Part shown: positions 43,091 through 52,059 of the stretch, piece by piece
Numbering within the stretch: position 1 is the first letter of the stretch
Layout: each line of letters begins with the position of its first letter
NCBI GenBank assembly: GCA_040901765.1
Contig: JBBDYG010000099.1
Location: 18,697-82,696 of the forward strand
Direction: 5' to 3'
DNA from: JBBDYG01 sp040901765
Lineage (GTDB): Bacteria > Planctomycetota > Planctomycetia > Pirellulales > Lacipirellulaceae
Length of the DNA stretch: 64,000 nt
Notes under the pieces: model-generated
Database searches by the model: none
Told to the model about the DNA's origin: nothing
Seen by the model: the letters and a program-made list of their open reading frames with translations, nothing else
Made by a program: the position numbers and the translations under genes

Positions 43091-43746
43091 AACTCCCCAC
43101 AGGTCGGATTCTCGAGCTTTCTATTGGCCGAATTCTGCTTGTCGCCTGCGGCTGACCGCGACCCTTCCTGGCAGCGTTGCCACCAACTTTGCCACCCCCG
43201 CTGGAGGTGGCAATGTGGCAATCCGCTACAAAAATGGTGGTTTTGCGCCGACACGTGGCAATACTGATCCGCGTGACTCGCGGAATCTCATCCCAATAAG
43301 CCGCGCGGTCGGAGGTTTTCTGCGGGCCTGGTGATGGATGCCAACTTCGCGCTGCGCAAATGCGAGAGGATTTTTCTTTGTGCCACCTTGTTGCGCGCGC
43401 GGCGTGGCACAGTGGCACAAACGCGGAAACCCGCATAGCCCTAGCGCCCGTTCTAGAATTTTCCGAGTGTTGCAGGCAATGCATCCACGACAGGCAGGTT
43501 GGCCACCTATACAGATCGTTGCTAGCCAAATTTCATGGCCCTAGACATAGTTTTACTCTGATTCGTCGAAATCCAGCGGCTAGCGCGCAAAGTGCGACTT
43601 GCACTCTCTCGCACATCCTCACGGAGATGGCTGCTGCCTGCATAGCGCGGATTGCCTATGATGGAAGAGTCGCGGAAGACGGCGCACCGCGGCGGGGCAG
43701 CAAGCCCTTTCTGCGCGGCCATCCGCTCCTCCCCGATTTGACCGTC
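43091..43746. other. 656-bp region upstream of jetA without a convincing gene
   Basis: Two hairpins built from GCCACC and GGTGGC (around 43175-43220 and 43381-43420, GTGCCACC ... GGCGTGGCACAG) are the only structure. The open frame from 43360 into jetA lacks any family similarity before KLDHLQTFF. The region may hold the Wadjet promoter or an old insertion site. I see no integrase or tRNA. Confidence 0.45.
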
Positions 43747-45264
43747 GTGAAGCTAGATCACCTCCAAACTTTTTTCTCGACAAGCCCGTCGGCGAAGCTC
43801 ATGCGTTCGCCGCATGCGGCGCACATCGTTTATTTCTTTCATCGGCATTTCAAAGAGTCGGATCGGATCGTCTCGCCCCATTCGTCGCTCGTGCAGCAAC
43901 TTGCAGAGTTTCTCGACGAGGTACATCAGACCGAGCCGGACGTGCTGAGGGACCGCGCCGAGACATATGCGACCAGTTGGTCAACCGGCGACAGCCGTTG
44001 GCTTCGGCGTTTTCTGGACGCTGGGCACGCGGACGCCGTTTACGAATTGACGCCCCATACGGAGCACGTGCTCAAGTTTCTTACTGGCGTGTTGGAGCAA
44101 AACCTCGGTTTCGTGGGGACGGAGTCGCGGCTCAAGCGGATCATCGACACGCTGTCGGACATCGTGGTCCGGGGTTCGGCCGATCCCTCGCGACGGCTCG
44201 ATTATCTTCGCGCCGAGCGAGAACGGATCGACCGCGAGATTGCCTCCATCGAAGCGGGCGACGAGTTGGTGATCTACAGTTCGACGGCCATTCGAGAGCG
44301 GTTTGCCGACGCCCTCTCCGACTTGGGATCGCTGCAGGGAGATTTCCGCTCGGTCGAGGAATCGTTCAAGGCCATCACGCGGAATGTTCAGAAGCAGCAA
44401 GTTGAGCGGGAAGGTTCGCGCGGAAAGATACTGGGTTTCGCACTTGAAGCGGAAGACAACCTCAAGTTGCAAGACCAAGGGATTAGCTTCGACGAGTTCG
44501 TGCGGCTGGTACTTTCGCCCCGCAAGCAGGACGAGTTGGAAATGGTCGTCCGGCGGTTGCAGGAGATTGAGGCCCTGGTGGAACAGGCCGACGGGATGAA
44601 ACGGCTCCGCGGCATGATGGGAAGCCTCTCCGACGAGGCGGAGAAGGTTCTCGGTACGACGCGGCGATTGAGCGCAACACTGCGGCGATTGCTTGACACC
44701 CGGGTTGCCGCAGGCCGGCTGCGATTGGCCGCGACATTGCGCGAGATTCGCGCCGCCGCCGTTCGGCTCGCCGAACGCCCGCCGAGCGACGCATGTACGC
44801 TCGAAGTTTATGCGGAGCTTGATTTGTGCAACGCCATGGATCGACCGTTCTGGACCGCTCCCGCCCAGTTCGAAGCGGAGCTGCTCACTGAGCACCGACC
44901 GGACGAGGACGACCTGCTGGCCACCTTCCGCCGCTTTGCCGAATTAAGGCGATTGGACTGGGCCGGCATGAGAAAACGGATTGCCGAGATGCTGCACGAT
45001 CGGGACCGCGTTCACCTGGCCGACTTGTTGACCGTGTACCCTCCCGAAAGCGGCGCGGTGGAAGTTTTGGGTTACGTCCAGATCGCGCATGACGACGGCC
45101 ATCTCATCGACCCCGACCAGATCGACCTGTTGCGTTTGCCCGGCAGCGCGGCGGCCTACGAACAGGACGATACTTTTGAGTACGAAGCGCCTCACGTCGT
45201 ATTCCTCAACGATCGACTGCGGACCCTCGCCGGCGGTTTGCAATACGGAGCAGCGACGCGATGA
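43747..45264 (+). CDS. jetA: Wadjet JetA (DUF3375), MukF/kleisin-like
   Basis: 505 residues from a GTG at 43747 (KLDHLQTFFSTSPSAKLMRSPHAAHIVYFFHRHF); a TTG three codons earlier is possible. The DUF3375 pattern continues with a winged-helix N-terminus, SLVQQLAEFLDEVHQTEPD and TEHVLKFLTGVLEQNLGFVGTESRL, then coiled coil (about 155-220; IDREIASIEAGDELVIYSS). JetA is the kleisin of the SMC-like complex that recognises and restricts circular plasmids. It overlaps jetB by 4 bp. Confidence 0.9.
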   Translation: MKLDHLQTFFSTSPSAKLMRSPHAAHIVYFFHRHFKESDRIVSPHSSLVQQLAEFLDEVHQTEPDVLRDRAETYATSWSTGDSRWLRRFLDAGHADAVYELTPHTEHVLKFLTGVLEQNLGFVGTESRLKRIIDTLSDIVVRGSADPSRRLDYLRAERERIDREIASIEAGDELVIYSSTAIRERFADALSDLGSLQGDFRSVEESFKAITRNVQKQQVEREGSRGKILGFALEAEDNLKLQDQGISFDEFVRLVLSPRKQDELEMVVRRLQEIEALVEQADGMKRLRGMMGSLSDEAEKVLGTTRRLSATLRRLLDTRVAAGRLRLAATLREIRAAAVRLAERPPSDACTLEVYAELDLCNAMDRPFWTAPAQFEAELLTEHRPDEDDLLATFRRFAELRRLDWAGMRKRIAEMLHDRDRVHLADLLTVYPPESGAVEVLGYVQIAHDDGHLIDPDQIDLLRLPGSAAAYEQDDTFEYEAPHVVFLNDRLRTLAGGLQYGAATR

Positions 45265-45893
45265 CCGACGTGGACCAACAATCGCTGCCCGAATTCCGCG
45301 AGCTTGGCATCGCCGCGGTGCGATTGCTGCAAGGCGTGCTTTACGAACAGGACGAGACGGCGTGGAATGTACTGCTAGCTAATGAATCGGAGCTTGCCGA
45401 CTATTTCATGCGGATCGGCCTGATGCTGGTGATCGACCGCGGCGACGGGCTGGCCTACCTGAAGCAGCTCGGCGACGACCAGCGGACGGGCGGCTACGAG
45501 CGGCTGCCGCTGCTGTTCCGCCGCACGCCGCTCGGTTACGACGCCACTCTGCTCTGCGTGCTGTTGCGGGACGAGTATCGCCGGTTCGAGGACGAAGACC
45601 TGGACAACGACCGCTGCGTTGTAGAAGTTGACGTTTTGCTCGATGCTTGGAAGTCGTTTTTTCCCGCCGACTCAGACGAACTGCAACTCCGCAAGCGGTT
45701 GACGGCCACGCTGAGGCGTTTGGAGCAACTAAAATTCGTCAAACTCTTCCAAGCCGAGCCGGAGGCGTGGGAACTTCGCAAACTGCTGAAGGCTCGTCTG
45801 CCGATCGAGGAGCTGGAAAACCTTCGCGCCCGGCTGCTCGCAGCGGAAAGCGGTGTCGAGAATGGACGCATAAACGATGAGGTGAGCACGTGA
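45261..45893 (+). CDS. jetB: Wadjet JetB (DUF4194), MukE-like
   Basis: 210 residues, start coupled to the jetA stop. LGIAAVRLLQGVLYEQDETAWNVLLANESELADYF, AYLKQLGDD, LPLLFRRTPLGYDATLLCVLLRDEYRRFED and LKFVKLFQAEPEAWELRKLLKARL fit DUF4194. JetB is the KITE (winged-helix) subunit that binds JetA. A 152-bp gap with a repeat hairpin separates it from jetC, which is unusual since jet genes are normally tight. Confidence 0.9.
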   Translation: MTDVDQQSLPEFRELGIAAVRLLQGVLYEQDETAWNVLLANESELADYFMRIGLMLVIDRGDGLAYLKQLGDDQRTGGYERLPLLFRRTPLGYDATLLCVLLRDEYRRFEDEDLDNDRCVVEVDVLLDAWKSFFPADSDELQLRKRLTATLRRLEQLKFVKLFQAEPEAWELRKLLKARLPIEELENLRARLLAAESGVENGRINDEVST

Positions 45894-45920
45894 AGAGGTG
45901 GAAATCGAAGTGATTTTAAG

Positions 45921-46003
45921 GCCGTCGGCTGTCGGCTATCGGCCATCAGTCAGGAATTGGCCAACAGCGCTTTCTCTGGCTGAAAGCCGACAGCCGATAG
46001 CCC
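45921..46003. repeat. Heptamer hairpin between jetB and jetC (GTCGGCT family)
   Basis: The left arm GTCGGCT GTCGGCT and on (45921-45944) is complementary to the right arm (45984-46003). The spacer carries GGCCAACAGCGCTTTCTCTGG. A matching element in inverse orientation is at 55805-55876. Confidence 0.85.
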
Positions 46004-46045
46004 AGCGAGTCGCTTACTCCCCTCCGAAAACTAGGAATCTTCCGT

Positions 46046-49000
46046 ATGGATCAACTGCTATTCGACATCCGACCGGAGCGGCCCGGTTTTCGTCTGCATC
46101 GGCTGGAGATGTTCAATTGGGGAACGTTCGATAGCTCCAGCGGACAGGTCTACCGCTTCGAGCCGGAAGGGCGGACGTCGCTGTTGGTGGGGCACAATGG
46201 CTCGGGCAAATCGACGCTGGTGGACGCCCTGCTGACGCTGCTCGTGCCGTCGAACATCCGCAATTACAACGTCGCCGCCGGAGCGAAGAAGACCGAGCGC
46301 AGCGAAAAGAGCTATATCCGCGGCGCCTTCGGACGCAGCAGCGACGATGCGCAAAACACGTTCATCCGGTACCTGCGCCCCACGGGTAGCCAGTTCACGG
46401 CAATTGCCGCGGTATTCCGCGATGAACAACTCGACCGTGCGTTTACCGTCTGCCAGGTGCTATACCTGACAGCAGACGGATCGCCGGATAAGATCTTCGC
46501 GATCGTTGATGATATCCGCGAGTTGACCAGCGACTTGTCGGGCGTCGCAAGCTCTGACAGGATTCGCAGCCATTTGATTGAACGTGGATATCAAACGACC
46601 AAAACATTTCTTGAATACCAGGGCTGGATCGCCAAGCGAACGCAAATGCGCGGCAAGGCGATGGACATGTTTAATCAGACGGTCGCCGTCAAGGACATTC
46701 AAAGTCTGAACGACTTCATTCGCAAGCACATGCTCGAGGCACACGATTGGCGCGAGAAGGTACAGCGGTTATTGACGCACTTCAACGACCTAAGCATCGC
46801 GCATCAGGAGCTTGTGCGGGCGCAGAAGGCCGAGGAATTGCTCACGCCAGTGGAAACGCTGGGGCACAAGTACCGCGAGCGCTCGGCGGACCTCGACGCC
46901 TCGGAGCGGCAGCTTCATGCGGCGGAAGCGTTCTTCTCCACCGAAATCGTTAGGCTCTTCACGCCCGAAGTCGCCCGACTCGAAGTAGAGCGCGCCGCCA
47001 CGATCGAACGCAGGGACCGGCTCGGCGACGAGCTACGGGCCGCGGCGGAATCGGTCCGCAAGCTCAGAAACGAAATCGAGCTGGCCGGGGGGCAGCGGCT
47101 ACGCGATATCCCCGTCCTCATCGAGCGCGAACTGGCGTACTTGAAAGCGAAGTCAGAATCTTATCAGCGATATCAAGTGCAGCTTCGCCGCTGCGAACTG
47201 GATGACGCCGTCGCCACGCCCGACGCCTTTACGGCTGTGCGAAAGAATCTGCATACGCTGGCTGACGACGTGGCCGTGCAGCTCGCGGCCACGACGCCCG
47301 AGTACGAAGTTTCGCTCGCCAAGCGTGGTGCCCTGCACAAAGAGCTTGACAATGAAGAGCGCGAACTGGCGATCCTCGGCAAGCGGCGGACCAACCTGCC
47401 CGCCCACTTGGCAACGCTCCGCGACCGGATGTGCGAGGATTTGCAGCTTTCCGAGTCGGCACTGCCGTTCGTTGCGGAGTTGGTTTCCGTCGCCCCTGAG
47501 GAGCGCCGCTGGGAGGCGTCGGCGGAAATGGTGCTGCGGCCGTTCGCCTTGAGCCTGCTGGTGCCCGACCGCTATTACCTTCGCGTGCGGACTTATGTGG
47601 AAGCAACGCGGATGGCCGACGGCCGGGGAGAAGGGCAACGGCTCGTCTACCTGCGGGTCGGCAAAGCGGAGCCAGTTGCCGCTGCCGGCGACCGGCTACA
47701 CGCTCAGTCCTTATTCCGCAAGCTGCGATTTCGCACGGGCAATGACCTCACTCCCTGGGTTCGCGACGAAGTGCTCCGGCGGTTCGACTTCCGCTGCTGC
47801 GATTCGATCGACGAGTTCAACGATACGCTTCGCCTGGCCGTGACGGAAAACCGGCACGTCAAGTTCGGCAACGACCGACACGAAAAGGATGACCGACCGC
47901 GCACCGTCGATCCGCGACATTATGTTCTCGGCTGGGACAACCGCGAGAAACTGGCACGCATCGCTGATCGAATCCGGGAAATGCTAGCGGAGTTAACACG
48001 TCTGGAACAAACGATCACTGCGCAGACACAGTCGCTTAACCGTTTGCGGGGGAAACAACTGGCCGCTGCTGCCGCGCTGGAAGTCGCCGACTTCGACGCC
48101 ATTGACCTTGGCCGGCACAAGCGCGAAATCGCCGCTCTGGAACTAGAGAAAAGCGAGTTGGAGTCGTCCAACCAAGCGGTTAAGACGCTGCGTAAGCGGC
48201 TGAAGCAGGCGGAAGGGGAAGAATTGCAGCTCGGCAAGGGGCGAGATGAAACCCTCAAGCGCGAGCAGGCGCTCTCGGACCAGATTGCATCGGGCGAGCG
48301 GCTGATCGCCAACGGTGATCGGCAGCTCACCGCAGCAAAGGCGGAGGAAACCTATGACGCTAGCGCGGCTCAATTCGATCTGATCCTCGAGTCGTTGGGC
48401 GAGCCGGGGCTTTCCATCGACAACGTCTTCGACTGGGAAAAACGTTGGAAGGACGAAACGCTGCGCCGCGTCGAGCGGCTCCGCAAAGGGATCGAGCCGC
48501 TGGCCGATCAACTCGTGGCGGCGATGGGCCGGTATCTGCGGGAATTCAAGGAAGAGCAAGCCGACCTCGACGCCAGCGTCCATACGCTCGATAGCTTTCT
48601 GGGCCTCCTGCTGCAGGTTCGAAACGAAGACTTGCCGCGGCACGAGAAGAGATTTAAAGATCGGCTCAACGACAAGGTCACGCAGGAAGTGGCCTTGCTT
48701 CACGGCTCGTTGCGAAATGAATGTAAGCAGATCGAGGGCAAGATCGCGCAGCTTAACGTGGCGCTCGCGCAGTTGGAGTACCATCCGGGCACGTTCATGC
48801 GGCTCGAACCGCACGAGGTGACCGACCGTGAGATCGCCGACTTTCGTCGCTCCCTGCGCGAGTGTCTGGACGAGTCGCTAGAGAATTCGGAAGAGGCCAA
48901 CGAGGCTCGGTTCTTGCGCATCAAAAAGCTCGTGGACCGCCTCGGCGACAAGGACAACACTCGCTGGCGCGACAAGGTGATCGACGTGCGGCACTGGTTC

Positions 49001-49459
49001 GATTTCGCCGCGCGGGAAGTCGAGAAAGAGGGCGGCCGGACCCGCAGCTTCTACGAAGATAGCGCCGGCCAATCGGGCGGCGAAAAGGCCAAGCTCGCGT
49101 TTACGATCCTCGTCGCGGCCATCGCCTATCAATACGACCTCGATCCCACTGGCCGCACGCCCGGCCGATTCCATTTCGTCATCGTGGACGAGATGTTTTC
49201 CAAGGTGGACGACCAGAACGCGGAGTACGCGCTCCGGCTGTTCGAGCAATTCGGCTTGCAGCTTCTGATCGTGGCGCCGCTCGATTCCAAGGCCCGCGTT
49301 ACGGAGCCGTTCGTCGATTCCTATCTCCACGTCGTGAAGGACGAGGCGACCCACCGTTCGCAACTTTACAGCATGACGGCCCGCGAGTACGACGAAGTGA
49401 TTGCGTCCTTTTCCAGCAATGGACAGTCATCACGCAAGGCAAAAGTAGCCGCGAAATAG
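46046..49459 (+). CDS. jetC: Wadjet JetC, SbcC/SMC-like ATPase
   Basis: 1137 residues. Walker A is GHNGSGKST (about 49-57), in the family context LHRLEMFNWGTFDSS. Long coiled coils (about 250-400 and 640-800) are broken by a hinge-like region with FALSLLVPDRYYLRV and DRPRTVDPRHYVLGWD. The signature SGGEKAKLAF is near 1010, and Walker B is FHFVIVDEMFSKVD. It is the motor of the complex; ATP use drives DNA loop extrusion on plasmid circles. Its length matches JetC, longer than SbcC cores. Confidence 0.93.
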   Translation: MDQLLFDIRPERPGFRLHRLEMFNWGTFDSSSGQVYRFEPEGRTSLLVGHNGSGKSTLVDALLTLLVPSNIRNYNVAAGAKKTERSEKSYIRGAFGRSSDDAQNTFIRYLRPTGSQFTAIAAVFRDEQLDRAFTVCQVLYLTADGSPDKIFAIVDDIRELTSDLSGVASSDRIRSHLIERGYQTTKTFLEYQGWIAKRTQMRGKAMDMFNQTVAVKDIQSLNDFIRKHMLEAHDWREKVQRLLTHFNDLSIAHQELVRAQKAEELLTPVETLGHKYRERSADLDASERQLHAAEAFFSTEIVRLFTPEVARLEVERAATIERRDRLGDELRAAAESVRKLRNEIELAGGQRLRDIPVLIERELAYLKAKSESYQRYQVQLRRCELDDAVATPDAFTAVRKNLHTLADDVAVQLAATTPEYEVSLAKRGALHKELDNEERELAILGKRRTNLPAHLATLRDRMCEDLQLSESALPFVAELVSVAPEERRWEASAEMVLRPFALSLLVPDRYYLRVRTYVEATRMADGRGEGQRLVYLRVGKAEPVAAAGDRLHAQSLFRKLRFRTGNDLTPWVRDEVLRRFDFRCCDSIDEFNDTLRLAVTENRHVKFGNDRHEKDDRPRTVDPRHYVLGWDNREKLARIADRIREMLAELTRLEQTITAQTQSLNRLRGKQLAAAAALEVADFDAIDLGRHKREIAALELEKSELESSNQAVKTLRKRLKQAEGEELQLGKGRDETLKREQALSDQIASGERLIANGDRQLTAAKAEETYDASAAQFDLILESLGEPGLSIDNVFDWEKRWKDETLRRVERLRKGIEPLADQLVAAMGRYLREFKEEQADLDASVHTLDSFLGLLLQVRNEDLPRHEKRFKDRLNDKVTQEVALLHGSLRNECKQIEGKIAQLNVALAQLEYHPGTFMRLEPHEVTDREIADFRRSLRECLDESLENSEEANEARFLRIKKLVDRLGDKDNTRWRDKVIDVRHWFDFAAREVEKEGGRTRSFYEDSAGQSGGEKAKLAFTILVAAIAYQYDLDPTGRTPGRFHFVIVDEMFSKVDDQNAEYALRLFEQFGLQLLIVAPLDSKARVTEPFVDSYLHVVKDEATHRSQLYSMTAREYDEVIASFSSNGQSSRKAKVAAK

Positions 49460-49475
49460 CCGTCGGAACACGCCG

Positions 49476-50657
49476 ATGATCACTCCCTTGGAAATTCGCC
49501 AAAAGGCGGCTCGCGCTTACCCACGCGTCCTTGCCGACTGGGTGAAGGGCCAATTGAACGAGTTCTTTCCATGGACTCCACCGGTAAATCTATCGCTCAA
49601 GGGGGAAATTGGGGAGTTGAAGGCCGCCGTGGACTTGCTGCGGAGTCATTCCAAGAACGAGCGGGGTTGGGGCTATACCGTTCATTGGGCAGCGATACGA
49701 AAACGCGACTATGGAACCAATTCCGTTCCCGTAAAAATCACGATTGATACGCTTGAAGACTTCTTGCGCCTGGCAAACAAGAGGCGCGAGTTTGCCGCCG
49801 CGTGCGACTCGGCGACCCGGCTGCGAGAGGCGTTTCCGGCGTTGGCCGATTGGGTCGCGCTGAACATCCGCACGATCGGTCAGCACCACGCATCGCTTGA
49901 AGGGCTGATCGGAGTCACGCGGTTCTTTCTCGACAATCCCTGGCCCGACTGTTATGCGCGGCAAATCCCAGTGCCGGTCGACACGAAGTTCGTCGAGCGT
50001 CATGAAAGTGTACTATGGGAATGGCTCAGTCTGCTGCTTCCCGCCTCGGCCATCGACGTTGACGGAGAGACATTTGCCTCGCGGTACGGCCTTTGTGATG
50101 GCCAGCACCACTGGGCGGTGCGGACGTTAGATCCCGAACTCCAAGCGGAACTTCGTTTGCGCTTCGACAGATTCTCCGCGCCGTTACGGTCGCTGGCCGC
50201 GTTACCCGTACACGATGCGACAATATTCATCCTCGAAAACCGACTACCCCTATTGACGCTGCCGCCGTTCCCACGCGGCATCGCCATCTGGGGTGAAGGC
50301 GACGCGGTGACTCAGCTACGCAAGCTCCAATGGCTCGCCGAAAACCGCGTCGTGTACTGGGGCGATATCGATGTGGAAGGCTTTCAAAGCTTGTCGAGCT
50401 TGCGAGGCTTCTTTCCGGATGACAGCATTCACAGCATCATGATGGACCTCGAAACGTTGCGCTGTAATGCTGACTCCATAATTGCAGGAAATCCTCCACC
50501 CAATTCGGAACCACCTCGCCTTACGGAAGCCGAACGCGCCGCCTACCGACAATGTGCGGAGCATTGCCAGCGGTTGGAACAGGAAAAGATACCGCAAGGT
50601 TACGTGGAGGAGCGAATACGAGAACTGGCGGTAATCTGCCACGCGGCAAACACTTGA
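49476..50657 (+). CDS. jetD: Wadjet JetD (DUF3322/DUF2220), Toprim-like nuclease
   Basis: 393 residues, 16 bp after jetC. The N-terminal DUF3322 (about 1-180) is followed by the DUF2220 Toprim-like half: ATIFILENRLPLLTL (E254) and VVYWGDIDVEGFQSLSSLR (D297 and D299), then LTEAERAAYRQCAEHCQRLEQEKIPQGYVEE. JetD cleaves the DNA once the JetABC complex has processed it. All catalytic acids are present, so the system looks functional. Confidence 0.92.
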   Translation: MITPLEIRQKAARAYPRVLADWVKGQLNEFFPWTPPVNLSLKGEIGELKAAVDLLRSHSKNERGWGYTVHWAAIRKRDYGTNSVPVKITIDTLEDFLRLANKRREFAAACDSATRLREAFPALADWVALNIRTIGQHHASLEGLIGVTRFFLDNPWPDCYARQIPVPVDTKFVERHESVLWEWLSLLLPASAIDVDGETFASRYGLCDGQHHWAVRTLDPELQAELRLRFDRFSAPLRSLAALPVHDATIFILENRLPLLTLPPFPRGIAIWGEGDAVTQLRKLQWLAENRVVYWGDIDVEGFQSLSSLRGFFPDDSIHSIMMDLETLRCNADSIIAGNPPPNSEPPRLTEAERAAYRQCAEHCQRLEQEKIPQGYVEERIRELAVICHAANT

Positions 50658-50687
50658 GGCCGACAAACGAAATTACCCGAGCGCCGC

Positions 50688-51923
50688 TCAGCTCCAGCCC
50701 GCGAGCGTCGTTGCCCTTGCCACCCGCTCGATGGCGATCATAAATGCTGCGGTGCGTAAGCTGATGTCGTGCTGGCGGGATTGGTCCCAGACCTGTTCAA
50801 ACGCGGCGGCCAGCAGACGGTCAAGCTCTTGCCGCACGCGGTCGAGACTCCACTGATAATACTGGCGATTCTGGGCCCATTCGAAGTAGCTGACCGTCAC
50901 GCCGCCGGCGTTTGCCAGGATGTCGGGCAGCACGACAATGCCTCGCTGGGCGAGAATGTCGTCCGCGTCGGGACGGACCGGCGCGTTCGCGCCTTCGACG
51001 ATCACAGGCGCTTTAATTCGCGGCGCGTTCTCGGCCGTGATCACTCCGCCGATGGCCGCCGGGATCAGCACTTCCACGTCAAGCTCCAGTAGTTCGGCGT
51101 TGGTGATCTTTTCACCGCGCGGGTAGTTATCCAGCAGCCCGTTCTGTTGACGGGCGAAGCGGACGGCATCCAGGATGTCGAGGCCGGTGGGGTTATAGTA
51201 TCCAGACAGCGCATCGCTGATGGCGACCACCTTGCACTCGGAGTCGGCGAGGTATTTGGCCGTGTGGGAGCCGACGTTGCCGAAGCCCTGAATGGCAACA
51301 CGCGTGTCCTTAGTTTTGTGCCCAAGGCGGCCGATCGTCTTCAGAGTAAGGATGCCGACGCCGCGGCCGGTGGCTTCTTCTCGGCCGGGGATGCCGTACA
51401 GTTCCACGGGTTTGCCGGTTACGACGCCCGGATTAAAACCGTGGTACTTGCCGTACTGGTTCATAATCCAGGCCATCTCCCGGTGGTCTGTTCCCATGTC
51501 GGGCGCGGGGATGTCGATATCGGGACCGATCAGTTCGTGTATCTCGTCGATGAGTTCGCGAGTGAGCCGTTCGCGCTCGCGCGGACTGAGTTGCTTCGGA
51601 TTGACGGTAACGCCTCCCTTGGCCCCGCCGTAAGGGAGATTCATTACGGCCGTCTTCCAGGTCATCAGCGAGGCGAGGCTGCGGACCTCGTCGAGATCGA
51701 CTTCGGGATGATAGCGGATGCCCCCTTTCATCGGCCCGCGCGCGCGGTTGTGCTGCACGCGGTAACCCATGAAGCAACGTAGCTCGCCGCTGTCCATTTC
51801 GACGGGAATTTGCACCGTAACTTCCCGCATCGGCTCCCCGAGAAGGGTCCGCATGTACGGGGGAAGGCCCAACAGGTCGGCGGCCTGGTTGAAGTAACGC
51901 TGGACGTTTTCGAAAGACTTCAT
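50688..51923 (-). CDS. gdhA: Glutamate dehydrogenase (Glu/Leu/Phe/Val dehydrogenase family)
   Basis: 411 residues: QIPVEMDSGELRCFMGYRVQHN, the catalytic-lysine motif PYGGAKGGVTVNP, DIPAPDMGTDHREMAW, the NAD-binding IQGFGNVGSHTAKYL and PAAIGGVITAENA. It reversibly aminates 2-oxoglutarate. The cofactor is not certain from sequence. Its start codon abuts a single heptamer array. It is convergent with jetD, marking the end of the Wadjet insert. Confidence 0.93.
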   Translation of the reverse strand: MKSFENVQRYFNQAADLLGLPPYMRTLLGEPMREVTVQIPVEMDSGELRCFMGYRVQHNRARGPMKGGIRYHPEVDLDEVRSLASLMTWKTAVMNLPYGGAKGGVTVNPKQLSPRERERLTRELIDEIHELIGPDIDIPAPDMGTDHREMAWIMNQYGKYHGFNPGVVTGKPVELYGIPGREEATGRGVGILTLKTIGRLGHKTKDTRVAIQGFGNVGSHTAKYLADSECKVVAISDALSGYYNPTGLDILDAVRFARQQNGLLDNYPRGEKITNAELLELDVEVLIPAAIGGVITAENAPRIKAPVIVEGANAPVRPDADDILAQRGIVVLPDILANAGGVTVSYFEWAQNRQYYQWSLDRVRQELDRLLAAAFEQVWDQSRQHDISLRTAAFMIAIERVARATTLAGWS

Positions 51924-51955
51924 TGCGGATTGCGGATTGCGGATTGCGAGCTGCG
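51924..51955. repeat. Single heptamer arm (TGCGGAT) abutting the gdhA start
   Basis: Three perfect copies of TGCGGAT and a degenerate TGCGAGC are directly adjacent to the start codon on the minus strand. No inverted partner is nearby. Confidence 0.85.
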
Positions 51956-52059
51956 TCGTCCTCGACCGCGGCAGGATGCCCCGATGGTATGCTGGCGACT
52001 ATGATGGGAGCAAGTGCGGCAACTTGGCGGGAGCGGGCGACGTAACGTAGACTGCGGGG

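Noticed and set aside
43360..43746. 129-codon extension at the N-terminus of jetA
   Set aside because: No similarity to DUF3375, hairpin-rich DNA, and the family start coincides with KLDHLQTFF.
43747..50657. Wadjet locus as an undescribed defence system
   Set aside because: All four genes match known JetABCD families, so it is reported as known.
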